Assembly: GCA_958296165.1 (NCBI GenBank)
Contig: OY282447.1
Location: forward strand, 124,001 to 188,000
Source: an uncultured Pseudomonadales bacterium
GTDB taxonomy: Bacteria; Pseudomonadota; Gammaproteobacteria; Pseudomonadales; Azotimanducaceae
DNA length: 64,000 bases
Direction: 5' to 3'
Under the pieces are notes generated by a model that had not been told where the DNA came from, made no database searches, and was given only the letters and a program-made list of their open reading frames with translations. Numbering within the stretch: position 1 is the stretch's first letter; each line of letters starts with the position of its first letter. Below are positions 16,197-24,872 of this stretch, one piece after another. A program made the position numbers and the translations under genes.

Positions 16197-18773
16197 ATGC
16201 GCACACGAACAGCAGGCATCCTGCCCGTCTTCCTGCTGGCCGCGGCATTCGCGGGCGGCGAAACACAGACGGTACCGCTGTTCGCTCCGGCGGACGACGG
16301 CGTCCGGCAGGGATTCACGCGGGTCGTGAATCTCTCAAACCGCAGCGGCAGGGTCTCCGTCCGCGCCTACGACGACGCCGGCGTCCTGCGCCGTACTTCA
16401 TTCCGCATCGCCGCATCCGCGGTGCATCACTTCAACTCAGACGACCTGGAGAACGGCAGCGCCGCCAAAGGCATCGCCGGCATCGGCAACGGCGCAGGCA
16501 ACTGGCGTCTCCTGTTGGACAGCGATCTGGCAATCACGGCGACCGCGTACCTGCGCACCGACGACGGCTTTCTCACCGCGATGAACAACACGGTGGAACG
16601 GGGGCCTGACTCGATTTACCGGGTCATGACCTTCAATCCCGCCTCGAACGTGAACCAGAGGAGCATGCTCCGGCTGATCAATCAGTCAGGAGAAGCGACC
16701 ACGGTGACCGTACGGGGCATTGACGATCGCGGCGTACAGGGAGACCGTCCCGTGACCGTCACGCTGCGCCCGAACGGCGCACGCACCCTGACCTCGAATG
16801 AACTGGAGGCCATGGGACTCGGCAACGGCAGCGGTAAGTGGCGATTACTTGTCACGGCACCGGAGATGCTCACCGTCATGTCCCTCATGAGCACCAGGGT
16901 CGGCTACCTGACCAACCTCTCCTCGGCACCGGAAGGTACCGGCGTCTCGCTGTTCACCGCCGCCACGGCGGGCAGACAGAGTTTCGTGCGGATTATCAAC
17001 CGGTCAGCGGAAGCGGGCACCGTGACGGTACACGCCACGGACGACTCGGGGACGGTGCGGGGCTACTTCACCATCCCTATCGGCGCCAATCAGGTGCAGT
17101 ACTTCAACTCGGACGACCTGGAGAACGGCAATGCCGGCAAAGGCATCGCCGGGGTCGGCGACGGCACCGGTCACTGGCGGCTGACGGTCTCCAGCGATCT
17201 GGACATACAGGCACTCACCTACATGCGTACCACGGACGGCTTTCTCACCGCGCTCCACGATATCGTGGACGCTCCGGGACGAAAGCACCAGGTACCCATA
17301 TTCAACCCGGGCAGCAACGCCGACCGGGAGAGCAGCCTGCGAATCGTCAACGCCACGGATGCCGTGACCACGGTCACCATCCGCGGCTACGACGACCGCA
17401 ATGCCGAAGGCGACCGTACGGTACGCGTCACCCTGCGGGGCAACGAGGCGAAGACCTTCACCGCCAGACAGCTGGAGGACATGGGACTCGGGGACGGCAG
17501 CGGCAAGTGGCGCCTGCTCGTTACGGCGAGCAATCCCGTCATGCTGATGTCTCTGATGAGCACCGCGACCGGTCACCTGACCAACCTCTCCTACACGCCG
17601 GACGGCGCCCGGGTCATCATTGAACCCGTAACGGCATCGTTCACCTACGAGGAGGACGACGGCATTCCGTTCGGCATTCGCTTTGACGCCACCGCGTCCA
17701 ACGGCGACATCGTCGACTACGCCTGGGACTTCGGGGAGGACAGTCAGTTTGTATCGAACACTTCAGGCACCGGTCCGACCCCCCTGTTCGTCTACGACGG
17801 CAGAGGATTCTTCAGAGACACCCGCGGCGGCGAACACGGCTACGAAGGCTACTACCCCGCCACGGCAACCTACACGGTCACCCTGACCGTCACGGATCGC
17901 CATGGCGTGGAAGACACACTCACCGAAGAGATTGAAGTGACCAACACGCTTGCCTTCACCGGTGCCCGCGCGCTCATTGACCGTATCACCGACGATGATG
18001 AACACCGCGGCACGCTGATTATCTCAGAGTTAGGTGTCGGTAAGGCATTCGAAGGCAGTCACGCGCAGACAGTGGTATATGTGAGCATGAAGGAAGAGGG
18101 CATACCGACGGAGCGTATCCATGTGGAGGGTCCGGGGATAACGGATCCGTTAGCACTCGGTCCGTTCGCCCTTCTGACCCACCCTGACAACGCCGCCCTG
18201 CGCGCCGAGACACTGGTGATGAATCGGTCGGGGTTTCCCGCTTTCGGCGGCGGATACGGCGAGGACATCGCCGCGAATAACATTGTGTTCGTGGGGAGTA
18301 CTTCCAATGTTGCTTCTGACTTTGAAAATGCTTGCGATCCGCCGGGTATGCCTGACCGGGATCTCTGGCACCCCGATCACTCACTGTGGAGCAATGCCTG
18401 TGACGGCGGACAGTGGCGAGATTGGTATGACGGCATGCGGGAAGTGATCGCGACCGGCAAAGTGCTGTACGCGACCGCTGCAATCCGCAAGCAGGACGGT
18501 TCCATTGAACCGAATCTTGATGTCTTCAAATGCGGTGACACCATGGAATACTGCTTTGCGGTTACCCACGCATTTGCCACTTCCACCGCAACGGCAAAAC
18601 TCAGTGCGGCGGTGTTCCACCTCTTCCAACTCTATGACGACGCGGAGGATGTGGTGCGCGCCCTGAAGAGCTGCACGGAAGATATCGGGGAGCCCGGTGT
18701 TGACCGTGAATTCGGTCAGGGGCTCGTTGACTTTCGCTGTACGGAAGCGATGCTGCCGGTTGTTGATCGGTAG
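16197..18773 (+). CDS. Array copy 1: secreted A-B-A-B module / PKD / subtilase-like protein (intact)
   Basis: 858 residues, not a family I recognise. Residues 1-21 are a signal peptide. Four modules follow: A types (about 26-142 and 250-367) carry FNSDDLENG and a C-terminal YLRTDDGFLTAM-like block. B types (about 143-249 and 368-474) begin FNPxSN and end WRLLVTA ... TGHLTNLS. A PKD-like domain (DATASNGDIVDYAWDFGED) spans about 475-586. The C-terminal 270 residues resemble the last half of a subtilase: VFVGS around the oxyanion strand, a CGDTMEYC pair, ATSTATAKLSAAV in place of GTSxAxP, and the terminal EPGVDREFGQGLVDF. The catalytic Asp is not evident, so it is probably inactive or divergent. 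AAGGAGG is 11 bases from the ATG. Copy 1 is the most diverged in its C-terminal part. Confidence 0.8.
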   Translation: MRTRTAGILPVFLLAAAFAGGETQTVPLFAPADDGVRQGFTRVVNLSNRSGRVSVRAYDDAGVLRRTSFRIAASAVHHFNSDDLENGSAAKGIAGIGNGAGNWRLLLDSDLAITATAYLRTDDGFLTAMNNTVERGPDSIYRVMTFNPASNVNQRSMLRLINQSGEATTVTVRGIDDRGVQGDRPVTVTLRPNGARTLTSNELEAMGLGNGSGKWRLLVTAPEMLTVMSLMSTRVGYLTNLSSAPEGTGVSLFTAATAGRQSFVRIINRSAEAGTVTVHATDDSGTVRGYFTIPIGANQVQYFNSDDLENGNAGKGIAGVGDGTGHWRLTVSSDLDIQALTYMRTTDGFLTALHDIVDAPGRKHQVPIFNPGSNADRESSLRIVNATDAVTTVTIRGYDDRNAEGDRTVRVTLRGNEAKTFTARQLEDMGLGDGSGKWRLLVTASNPVMLMSLMSTATGHLTNLSYTPDGARVIIEPVTASFTYEEDDGIPFGIRFDATASNGDIVDYAWDFGEDSQFVSNTSGTGPTPLFVYDGRGFFRDTRGGEHGYEGYYPATATYTVTLTVTDRHGVEDTLTEEIEVTNTLAFTGARALIDRITDDDEHRGTLIISELGVGKAFEGSHAQTVVYVSMKEEGIPTERIHVEGPGITDPLALGPFALLTHPDNAALRAETLVMNRSGFPAFGGGYGEDIAANNIVFVGSTSNVASDFENACDPPGMPDRDLWHPDHSLWSNACDGGQWRDWYDGMREVIATGKVLYATAAIRKQDGSIEPNLDVFKCGDTMEYCFAVTHAFATSTATAKLSAAVFHLFQLYDDAEDVVRALKSCTEDIGEPGVDREFGQGLVDFRCTEAMLPVVDR

Positions 18774-18915
18774 TGCTTTCCGCCCAGAGCCCCCGTCGCG
18801 CTCTCCCTTGCGTACGACTTCTCTCCCGTCCCGCTTCCGTTGGAGAGGCCGCCCTCGGCTCGCCTAGGCCCGTTGCCGCGCTGCCCGCTCGATCATCCGC
18901 ACGCGACGGCCGCCC
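18774..18915. repeat. 3' flank of copy 1, similar to the 3' flank of copy 5
   Basis: Roughly the first 80 bases after the stop (CGCGCTCTC, TTGCGTACGA, GCTTCCGTTGGAGAGG blocks) recur after copy 5 at about 39213-39295 but not after copies 2-4. The outermost copies therefore share a downstream flank, as expected if the inner material was inserted or amplified between them. Confidence 0.55.
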
Positions 18916-19482
18916 TTAGTCCGGCAACGGGCGCGAAGGCAACATCGTGCCGAGCTCGCGCGCCGGCACGATGCGGACGTCCTGAACTACCGCTGGCGTA
19001 AGAACGCTGCGGAGATCGTCCATCAACTCGGCGCGGACGTGGTCGAACCCTCTGGCATCGTCATGGTCCATGTCGCCGCTGAACGCCAACCAGAAATCCG
19101 CCGTTCCAGACACCGCGGCGGCTTCGTCTTGGTCCGCCAACTCCCGACCGAGCCGACACAGCACGAGCAGCGACCCATACGCCTTGAGGCGGTTCTCGCG
19201 CTTCAAGCTCCTCAGAAGATGTCGGTTCCGCTCGCCGTCCTGCAGATGCGCGAGCGTCCTTAGGATGTCCTCGATCTGGGCGGCCAGTCTGGTCTCTTCG
19301 ATCAGCACAACCGTTCCGCCGCTGAAAGTGAAGTAGTCGCAGCAATTGCATGTCCCCAGGCCCGCTCTGGCGCGCATGTTGGATTGCGGCGATGTTCCGT
19401 CCATGCGATACGCAAGCAGCGCGGGGTTCACCGGCTCGCCGCCAGCGCGAACCTCCTCCAGGAACTCCGCCAGCCTGGTCAT
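18916..19482 (-). CDS. Unknown partner protein of the OLD-like ATPase
   Basis: 188 residues, unrecognised. A short Cys cluster, GTCNCCDYF near residue 43, is followed by FSGGTVVLIEETRLAAQIEDIL and then a charged helical region. No HNH, TOPRIM or PLD motif is visible. It starts one base after the stop of the upstream ATPase, so they form a two-gene transcription unit. The layout resembles ATPase-effector defence pairs, but the effector activity cannot be named from the sequence. Confidence 0.65.
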   Translation of the reverse strand: MTRLAEFLEEVRAGGEPVNPALLAYRMDGTSPQSNMRARAGLGTCNCCDYFTFSGGTVVLIEETRLAAQIEDILRTLAHLQDGERNRHLLRSLKRENRLKAYGSLLVLCRLGRELADQDEAAAVSGTADFWLAFSGDMDHDDARGFDHVRAELMDDLRSVLTPAVVQDVRIVPARELGTMLPSRPLPD

Positions 19483-19483
19483 C

Positions 19484-20893
19484 TCACATGCCGCGCAGAT
19501 AGAGATCGAAAAAGGGCTTCGTCAAGTCCCGCTTCATCCGCGCAAGTTGAACCATCAAGTCATCTTCGTCGCAGCGGGGATCGGGGAAACGGTTGAGGGC
19601 GACGAGCCGCGCGTCGTTCGGATGCTCCTTCAGATGCACCTCCAGCCACTTGAGGATATCGGCGCTGTGAGTCGCAACCACCACCTTGACGCCCTCTCCG
19701 GCCAGTCGGAACAGCGCGTCTGCCATGACGGTCTGCCACGCAGTGTGGAGATGCGCCTCCGGCTCGTCGATGAACAGCATCGTGCCGCGGTCGATGACCT
19801 TGCGCTCGACGAGCATGGCGAGCATGCCGATGTTCGCGACTCCGGTCGCCGCCGTGGACAAGGGATGGCTGCGCCCCGCCTCTTCGAAAGACATCTCGCC
19901 GAACTCCGACACGGAGACCTTGCCGCCGATGACGTCGTCGACAAGCCAGCGGTGAATCTCCGGGTAGGCCATCTCGCCGGTGTACTCGTAGGTCAGGCTC
20001 TCGACGAGGTCGTAGAAGTAGTCGGGCACGCCCGTCAACGCGGTTCCGCGAGCGCGGCCAAGAGAAGCGCCGAAGCGCCTGACATCTCGGAGCGGCGTGA
20101 AGATCTTCCAGTAGATCGGAGACTCCAAGTACACGACATTGGGCGTGTCCGACAGCTTGCCGAACGCGGACGAATAGAGCCCCAGCCGGAGCTTGTTTTC
20201 CGAGCCGTCGATGTCGAGGAGGTCGTCGATGTGTACTTGCAGGTTCCGGTTCGGATCGCTGCGGAGGTCCTGGACCTTGGGCACCTGGAAGTTCCCCAAC
20301 AGGTTCCGCCTCAGGCGATGCTTGAGCTCGTCCTCGATGAACGCCCGGGAATCTTCAACCTGCTTCAACTCGTGCGACAAGCGATCTATAGATTGCAGGA
20401 GACGCGAGAGTTCCCTCTCGTGCAGTCTCCTTCGCGAGCCGTGTGCGGTGGCGGCAAGGGCGTCGTCTTCGGCGCTCTCGCTCGCCTGCGTGGTTTCGGG
20501 CAACGCGCGCTTCAGCTCGGTGGCTTGTTCAAGCAGGATCGAAGCGACTTGATCGAGGGCCGCAATGTCGCCTTTCCTGTACGCCAAGGCAACATCCTCC
20601 ATGTCGGAGACGATTCGCCGCAGTCGTGCAACCAGAGCGCCGTCTACCGAGACGAGGCGCCTCGAGTCGAATCGGAGCGACGACACCAGCCGGAAGACCC
20701 GCTCCTGTTCAAGATCGGCGTTCAGCGCGTTGAAGATGGAGTACAGCAACTTGGAAACGAAACTCTTGCCCGTGTTGTTGGGGCCCGCCAGAACGGTGAA
20801 GTTGCCAACGCGGATGTCGGCCCGCGACAGCTTGCCGAAGTTGCGGATGCGGAGCCGGTGATGGACTTGGCTTGTTGTCCGCTTCGAGCTCAT
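19484..20893 (-). CDS. OLD/AAA-type ATPase (AAA_21/AAA_15-like)
   Basis: 469 residues from ATG 20893. The N-terminus LRIRNFGKLSRADIRVGNFTVL leads into Walker A GPNNTGKS (about 35-42). A long helical and coiled-coil insert (about 120-240) follows. Near the end are a signature-like LSTAATGVANIGML (about 340), Walker B MLFIDEPEAHLH (about 368) and the H-loop VVVATHSADIL (about 400). The order is that of SMC/ABC-like DNA-associated ATPases such as OLD nucleases and PtuA. The TOPRIM domain of OLD is absent, so the effector is presumably the next gene. Longer in-frame extensions upstream have no support. Confidence 0.8.
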   Translation of the reverse strand: MSSKRTTSQVHHRLRIRNFGKLSRADIRVGNFTVLAGPNNTGKSFVSKLLYSIFNALNADLEQERVFRLVSSLRFDSRRLVSVDGALVARLRRIVSDMEDVALAYRKGDIAALDQVASILLEQATELKRALPETTQASESAEDDALAATAHGSRRRLHERELSRLLQSIDRLSHELKQVEDSRAFIEDELKHRLRRNLLGNFQVPKVQDLRSDPNRNLQVHIDDLLDIDGSENKLRLGLYSSAFGKLSDTPNVVYLESPIYWKIFTPLRDVRRFGASLGRARGTALTGVPDYFYDLVESLTYEYTGEMAYPEIHRWLVDDVIGGKVSVSEFGEMSFEEAGRSHPLSTAATGVANIGMLAMLVERKVIDRGTMLFIDEPEAHLHTAWQTVMADALFRLAGEGVKVVVATHSADILKWLEVHLKEHPNDARLVALNRFPDPRCDEDDLMVQLARMKRDLTKPFFDLYLRGM

Positions 20894-21169
20894 CAGCTGC
20901 CACCTGCTTGTGTGCATTGGCCGGAAAATACGCTGCGGACTCGGGGCGCTCCACGTGCGTCGCGTTGGCGCAGCGGCAGCCCAAGCGGCGCTTGAACGGC
21001 GTCTTGACGGCCCTGCCCGCATCTCCGGGCGTGTTCGCAGGCTCCTGGCCTGTGCGGTTCGCAACGGAGTGTACACCGCGGTAACGCTGGAACGGCGCTT
21101 CGGTATCATGAGCGGCTCTCGAAGAAGCCGGCGGCGGAGCCCCGGCCGGGAGGATTGGGAGGACTTTCC
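20894..21169. other. Intergenic region before the ATPase and the copy remnant
   Basis: About 275 bases between the minus-strand ATPase and the plus-strand signal-peptide remnant. It must hold the ATPase promoter. No class A or B leader sequence is recognisable upstream of the remnant, unlike the full copies. Confidence 0.4.
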
Positions 21170-21253
21170 ATGCGTACACGAACGGCAGGCATCCTGCCCG
21201 TCCTCCTGCTGGCCGCGGCACTCGCGGGCGGCGAAACGCAGACGGTACCGTGA
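21170..21253 (+). pseudogene. Remnant of a sixth array copy: signal peptide only
   Basis: 28 codons encode the same signal peptide as the large copies (MRTRTAGILPV ... AALAGGETQTVP) and then stop at TGA 21251-21253. A GGGAGG-type ribosome site precedes it. Sequence homology ends at the position corresponding to residue 27, so the rest of the copy was deleted or replaced by the unrelated gene that follows. Confidence 0.75.
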
Positions 21254-21289
21254 ACTAACGCAAGCCCAAAAGGCGAGGATTGACGAACT

Positions 21290-21862
21290 ATGACGCGATC
21301 GACCGCTGCTGACGCCAATGCGACCGAGCACTGCATCGGTGTTGCCGATCTTCAGCGTTACCTTGCCGGACTAGCAGACCTCCAGCGCGACAGCAGAACG
21401 GGCAACGCTGCCCTGGCCGCGGCCATTCGTTCCTTGGTGGATGCTCTGAAACCGTATCGATCTCGACCAGCGCTGGAACTGCCCGAGCTGCTTGCTGGCT
21501 TGGTCGCTCCTAGACAGCCGAAGCCGACGCAAAGGAAACCACCTGTCGAGTTGCCTTCCGATCTGACGACCCTGACCGAGGCGGCCGTCGAGCGCATGCT
21601 TGCTGACAACCGCTACTTAAAGAGTCAACTCGCCGATCTAGGCTTCCAGCGGTTCGGAATATCCCGCAGCAGGCTATGTCGATTGCCAAAGGCAGAAGCG
21701 GTGGAAGCTATTCGAGCCGCTCTTGAGCATCAGCGCTCGCTCGACGCAATTAGTCAACAAGCGCAAGCAGCTGGCAGGAGACGATCCGAGGGGTACGCTG
21801 AAGACACGCCGCCTAGCACGCGCAGCCCATTCAGACATACTCCTCCAGCGACAGTACCGTAA
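21290..21862 (+). CDS. Unknown helical cargo protein
   Basis: 190 residues, unrecognised. Predicted mostly helical, with a Pro-rich linker near residue 75 and a compact helical block (RMLADNRYLKSQLADLGFQR) near 105. No signal peptide or membrane segment is seen. It begins 36 bases after the truncated signal peptide and could be transcribed from whatever remains of that copy's promoter. Coding status is moderately supported by length and composition only. Confidence 0.5.
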   Translation: MTRSTAADANATEHCIGVADLQRYLAGLADLQRDSRTGNAALAAAIRSLVDALKPYRSRPALELPELLAGLVAPRQPKPTQRKPPVELPSDLTTLTEAAVERMLADNRYLKSQLADLGFQRFGISRSRLCRLPKAEAVEAIRAALEHQRSLDAISQQAQAAGRRRSEGYAEDTPPSTRSPFRHTPPATVP

Positions 21863-21889
21863 GCGAATCATATGCTGCGTTGCCAAGCA

Positions 21890-22045
21890 CGCGGCGGCTG
21901 AGTGGCCCCAATCGCTCTAAGCTGCCGAGACACTGCGCAGGCGGCCTCCACCTTGCTCCCCACGCCGTGCGCCAGCGCGCTTCGAGCACCTCGCGCGGTA
22001 AGTCCGTCTGCTCCGCGCGCCAGTCGCGGAAGCCGTTCGATGTCC
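21890..22045 (-). pseudogene. C-terminal remnant of a tyrosine recombinase (phage-type integrase)
   Basis: On the minus strand, one frame reads FRDWRAEQTDLPREVLEA and a shifted frame continues ALAHGVGSKVEAA. Together these are the familiar integrase C-terminal segment FRxWAxExTxYPREVxExALAHxVGxxVExAY. Only about 50 residues survive, with a frameshift between them. It abuts the class B leader of copy 2, marking a site of past integrative-element activity. Confidence 0.6.
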
Positions 22046-22182
22046 CACGTCCTTTGCGGACCCCGCCGAGCGGCAGGTGTTGCGCGGACCCGGGCGCCCT
22101 GCGCGACACGCTTTCCGCTGGCCTACAATCGTCGTAACAGCCGCCCGGCGCAGAACAAGAACCCAAGGAGGCGAGCCGACCC
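22038..22182 (+). promoter_or_regulatory. Class B leader of array copy 2
   Basis: The block from about 22047 (GTCCTTTGCGGA ... GCGCGACACGCTTTCCGCT) recurs before copies 4 and 5. TACAAT at 22124-22129 is a candidate -10 box and AAGGAGG precedes the ATG. The distal part differs from the class A leader of copies 1 and 3. Confidence 0.5.
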
Positions 22183-24756
22183 ATGCACACACGAACGGCA
22201 GGCATCCTGCCTGTTTTCCTGCTGGCCGCGGCATTCGCGGGCGGCGAAACGCAGACGCTGCCGCTGTTCGCTCCGGCGGACGACGGCGTCCGGCAGGGAT
22301 TCGCGCGGGTCGTGAACCTCTCGAACCGCAGCGGCACGGTCTCCGTCCGCGCCTACGACGATGCCGGCGTCCTGCGCCGGACTTCGTTCCGCATCGCCGC
22401 ATCCGCGGTGCATCACTTCAACTCGGACGACCTGGAGAACGGCAGCACCGCCAAAGGCATCGCCGGCATCGGCAACGGCGCCGGCAACTGGCGTCTCCTG
22501 CTGGACAGCGATCTGGCAATCACGGCTGCCGCGTACCTGCGCACCGATGACGGCTTTCTCACCGCGATGAACGCAACGGTGGACAGGGGGCCGGACGGGG
22601 TCCACCGGGTCATGACCTTCAATCCCGCCTCGAACGCGGACCGGGAGAGCATGCTCCGGCTTGCCAACCTGTCGGATCGGGCGGCGACGGCGACCGTGCG
22701 GGGCGTCGACGACGGCGGCGCGCCGGGGGACCGTCCCGTGACGGTCGCGCTCCGCCCGAACGGCGCCGCCACCCTGACCGCGAAGGAACTGGAGGACGGC
22801 GGGCTCGGCGACGGCAGCGGCAAGTGGCGCCTGCTCGTCACGGCGCCGGAGGCGATCGCCGTCATGTCCCTCATGAGCACCGGAACCGGCCACCTGACCA
22901 ACCTCTCCTCGGCGCCGGAAGGCACCGCCGTCCCGCTGTTCACCGCCGCCACGGCGGGCAGACAGAGTTTCGTGCGGATCGTCAACCGGTCGGCGGAAGC
23001 GGGAACCGTGGTGGCATACGCCACGGACGACTCGGGCGCCCGATACCATGGCTACGAGCCGGCGTTCACCCTCCCCGTCGGCGCCAATCAGGCGCTGCAC
23101 TTCAACTCCGACGACCTGGAGAACGGCAACGCGGCAAAAGGCATCGCCGGGGTCGGCGACGGCGACGGCCACTGGCGGCTGCGCTTCTCCAGCAACAGGG
23201 ACATACAGGTGCTCGCCTACATGCGCACGGAGGACGGCTTTCTCACCGCGCTGCACGACGTGGTGGGCTATCCGGGACGGGAGCACCAGGTGCCCATGCT
23301 CAACCCGGGCAGCAACGCCGACCGGGAGAGCAGCCTGCGGATCGTCAACGCCACGGGTGCGACCTCGGTGACCATCCGCGGCTACGACGACCGCAATGCC
23401 GAAGGCGACCGCGCGGTGCGCATCGCCCTGCGGAGCAACGAGGCGAAGACCTTCACCGCCAGACAGCTGGAGGACATGGGACTCGGCGACGGCAGCGGCA
23501 AATGGCGGCTGCTCGTCACGGCGAGCAATCCCGTCACGCTGATGTCGCTCATGAGCACGAGGACCGGCCACCTGACCAACCTCTCCTACACGCCGGACGG
23601 CGCCCGCGTCATCGCCAAACCCGTGACGGCGTCGTTCAGCTACGAGGAGGACGACGGCATTCCGTTCGGCATCCGCTTCGACGCCACCGCGTCCAACGGC
23701 GACATCGTCGACTACGCCTGGGACTTCGGGGAGGACAGCCGGTGGGTTGACGCCACGACCGGCACCGGTCCGACCCCCCTGTTCGTCTACGACAGTGTCT
23801 GGTTCTTCGGGGGTACCCGGGGCGCTCACCTCGGCTACGAGGGCCGCTACCCCGCCACGACGACCTACCCGGTCACCCTGACCGTTACCGACCGCTCCGG
23901 CGCGACCGCCACGCATGCCAAGCAGATCGTCGTGACCAACACCCTGTCCTTCGCCGGCATGCGCGACCTCATCGGCCGCATCGCCGACGGCGGCGGGCAC
24001 CGCGGGAAACTCATCATCTCGGAGTTGGATGCCGGCGAGGCGTTCGAGGGCAGCCACGCCCAGCAGACGGTGTACGTGAGCATGAAAGAGGAGGGGGTGC
24101 CCGCGGCAAACATCCATGTGCATGGTCCGGGGATCACGAACCAGCGCGTGCTCGGTCCGCACGGCATCCTGACCCACCCGGACAACGCCGCCCTGCGCGC
24201 CGAGACCCTGGTGGTGAACCGGTCGGTACGACCCGCCTTCAATGCGCTTGCTGTGCAGCCCATCGCCGCGCACAACATCATATTTGTGGCGAGTGCCGGC
24301 AACCTTGATCCCGACATCGTGGCGTGCGGTCCGACTGACCCGCGCATCCGTGATTTCTGGCGGTCTGACCATCCGTACTTCTCCTGTGGTGGCGGTCGCG
24401 GTAGCACCTATGCCAACACCATGGCCGCGGTCAGAACCGGCAAGGTGCTGATGGCGACCGCGGCGGTGCGCGAACAGGACGGCACGGTCGTGCCGAATAC
24501 CGGTGTCCTGATGTGCGGCGACACCAGGGAGCAGTGCTTCGCGGTGGAGCAGTCGGGGATTACCTCGGCATCGGCGGCAGCACTCAGTGCGGCGGTGTTC
24601 CACCTCTTCCAGACCTATGAGGATGCGGATGATGTGGTGCACGCGCTGACGTCGTGCGCAACGGATATCGGGGAGCCCGGTGTTGACCGTGAGTTCGGTC
24701 AGGGACTCGTTGACTTCCGCTGTACGGAAGCGATGATGCCGGTTGTTGATCGGTGA
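22183..24756 (+). CDS. Array copy 2: secreted A-B-A-B module / PKD / subtilase-like protein (intact)
   Basis: 857 residues with the layout of copy 1: signal peptide 1-21, modules A1 26-142, B1 143-249, A2 250-367, B2 368-474, PKD-like 475-586, C-terminal domain 588-857. In the C-terminal domain FEGSHAQQTV (a possible His), IIFVASAGN near 700 (subtilase oxyanion-type Asn), CGDTREQC, and ITSASAAALSAAV near 793 (Ser region) are followed by EPGVDREFGQGLVDF. No transmembrane anchor or autotransporter barrel is present, so the product should be secreted or periplasmic. The C-terminal half is nearly identical to copies 3 and 4, and the N-terminal half to copies 4 and 5. Confidence 0.8.
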   Translation: MHTRTAGILPVFLLAAAFAGGETQTLPLFAPADDGVRQGFARVVNLSNRSGTVSVRAYDDAGVLRRTSFRIAASAVHHFNSDDLENGSTAKGIAGIGNGAGNWRLLLDSDLAITAAAYLRTDDGFLTAMNATVDRGPDGVHRVMTFNPASNADRESMLRLANLSDRAATATVRGVDDGGAPGDRPVTVALRPNGAATLTAKELEDGGLGDGSGKWRLLVTAPEAIAVMSLMSTGTGHLTNLSSAPEGTAVPLFTAATAGRQSFVRIVNRSAEAGTVVAYATDDSGARYHGYEPAFTLPVGANQALHFNSDDLENGNAAKGIAGVGDGDGHWRLRFSSNRDIQVLAYMRTEDGFLTALHDVVGYPGREHQVPMLNPGSNADRESSLRIVNATGATSVTIRGYDDRNAEGDRAVRIALRSNEAKTFTARQLEDMGLGDGSGKWRLLVTASNPVTLMSLMSTRTGHLTNLSYTPDGARVIAKPVTASFSYEEDDGIPFGIRFDATASNGDIVDYAWDFGEDSRWVDATTGTGPTPLFVYDSVWFFGGTRGAHLGYEGRYPATTTYPVTLTVTDRSGATATHAKQIVVTNTLSFAGMRDLIGRIADGGGHRGKLIISELDAGEAFEGSHAQQTVYVSMKEEGVPAANIHVHGPGITNQRVLGPHGILTHPDNAALRAETLVVNRSVRPAFNALAVQPIAAHNIIFVASAGNLDPDIVACGPTDPRIRDFWRSDHPYFSCGGGRGSTYANTMAAVRTGKVLMATAAVREQDGTVVPNTGVLMCGDTREQCFAVEQSGITSASAAALSAAVFHLFQTYEDADDVVHALTSCATDIGEPGVDREFGQGLVDFRCTEAMMPVVDR

Positions 24757-24872
24757 TCGTTCTTCTCCGCCCGCGGCGCCGGCACCAACCACCTGGGCGC
24801 TCGCTTCCGCCCTGCCAGCAACACCTGCCTAGTTGGTGCGACAGCCGAAAGAGACCGGCAACCATCAACAAA

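Noticed and set aside
16197-18773. Autotransporter serine protease
   Set aside because: Although the C-terminal domain is subtilase-like, there is no C-terminal beta-barrel and the catalytic Asp is not conserved.
22123-24792. An 889-residue minus-strand frame opposite copy 2, and similar ones opposite copies 4 and 5
   Set aside because: High-GC third positions keep the antisense frame open; it tracks the sense repeats and has no independent motif.
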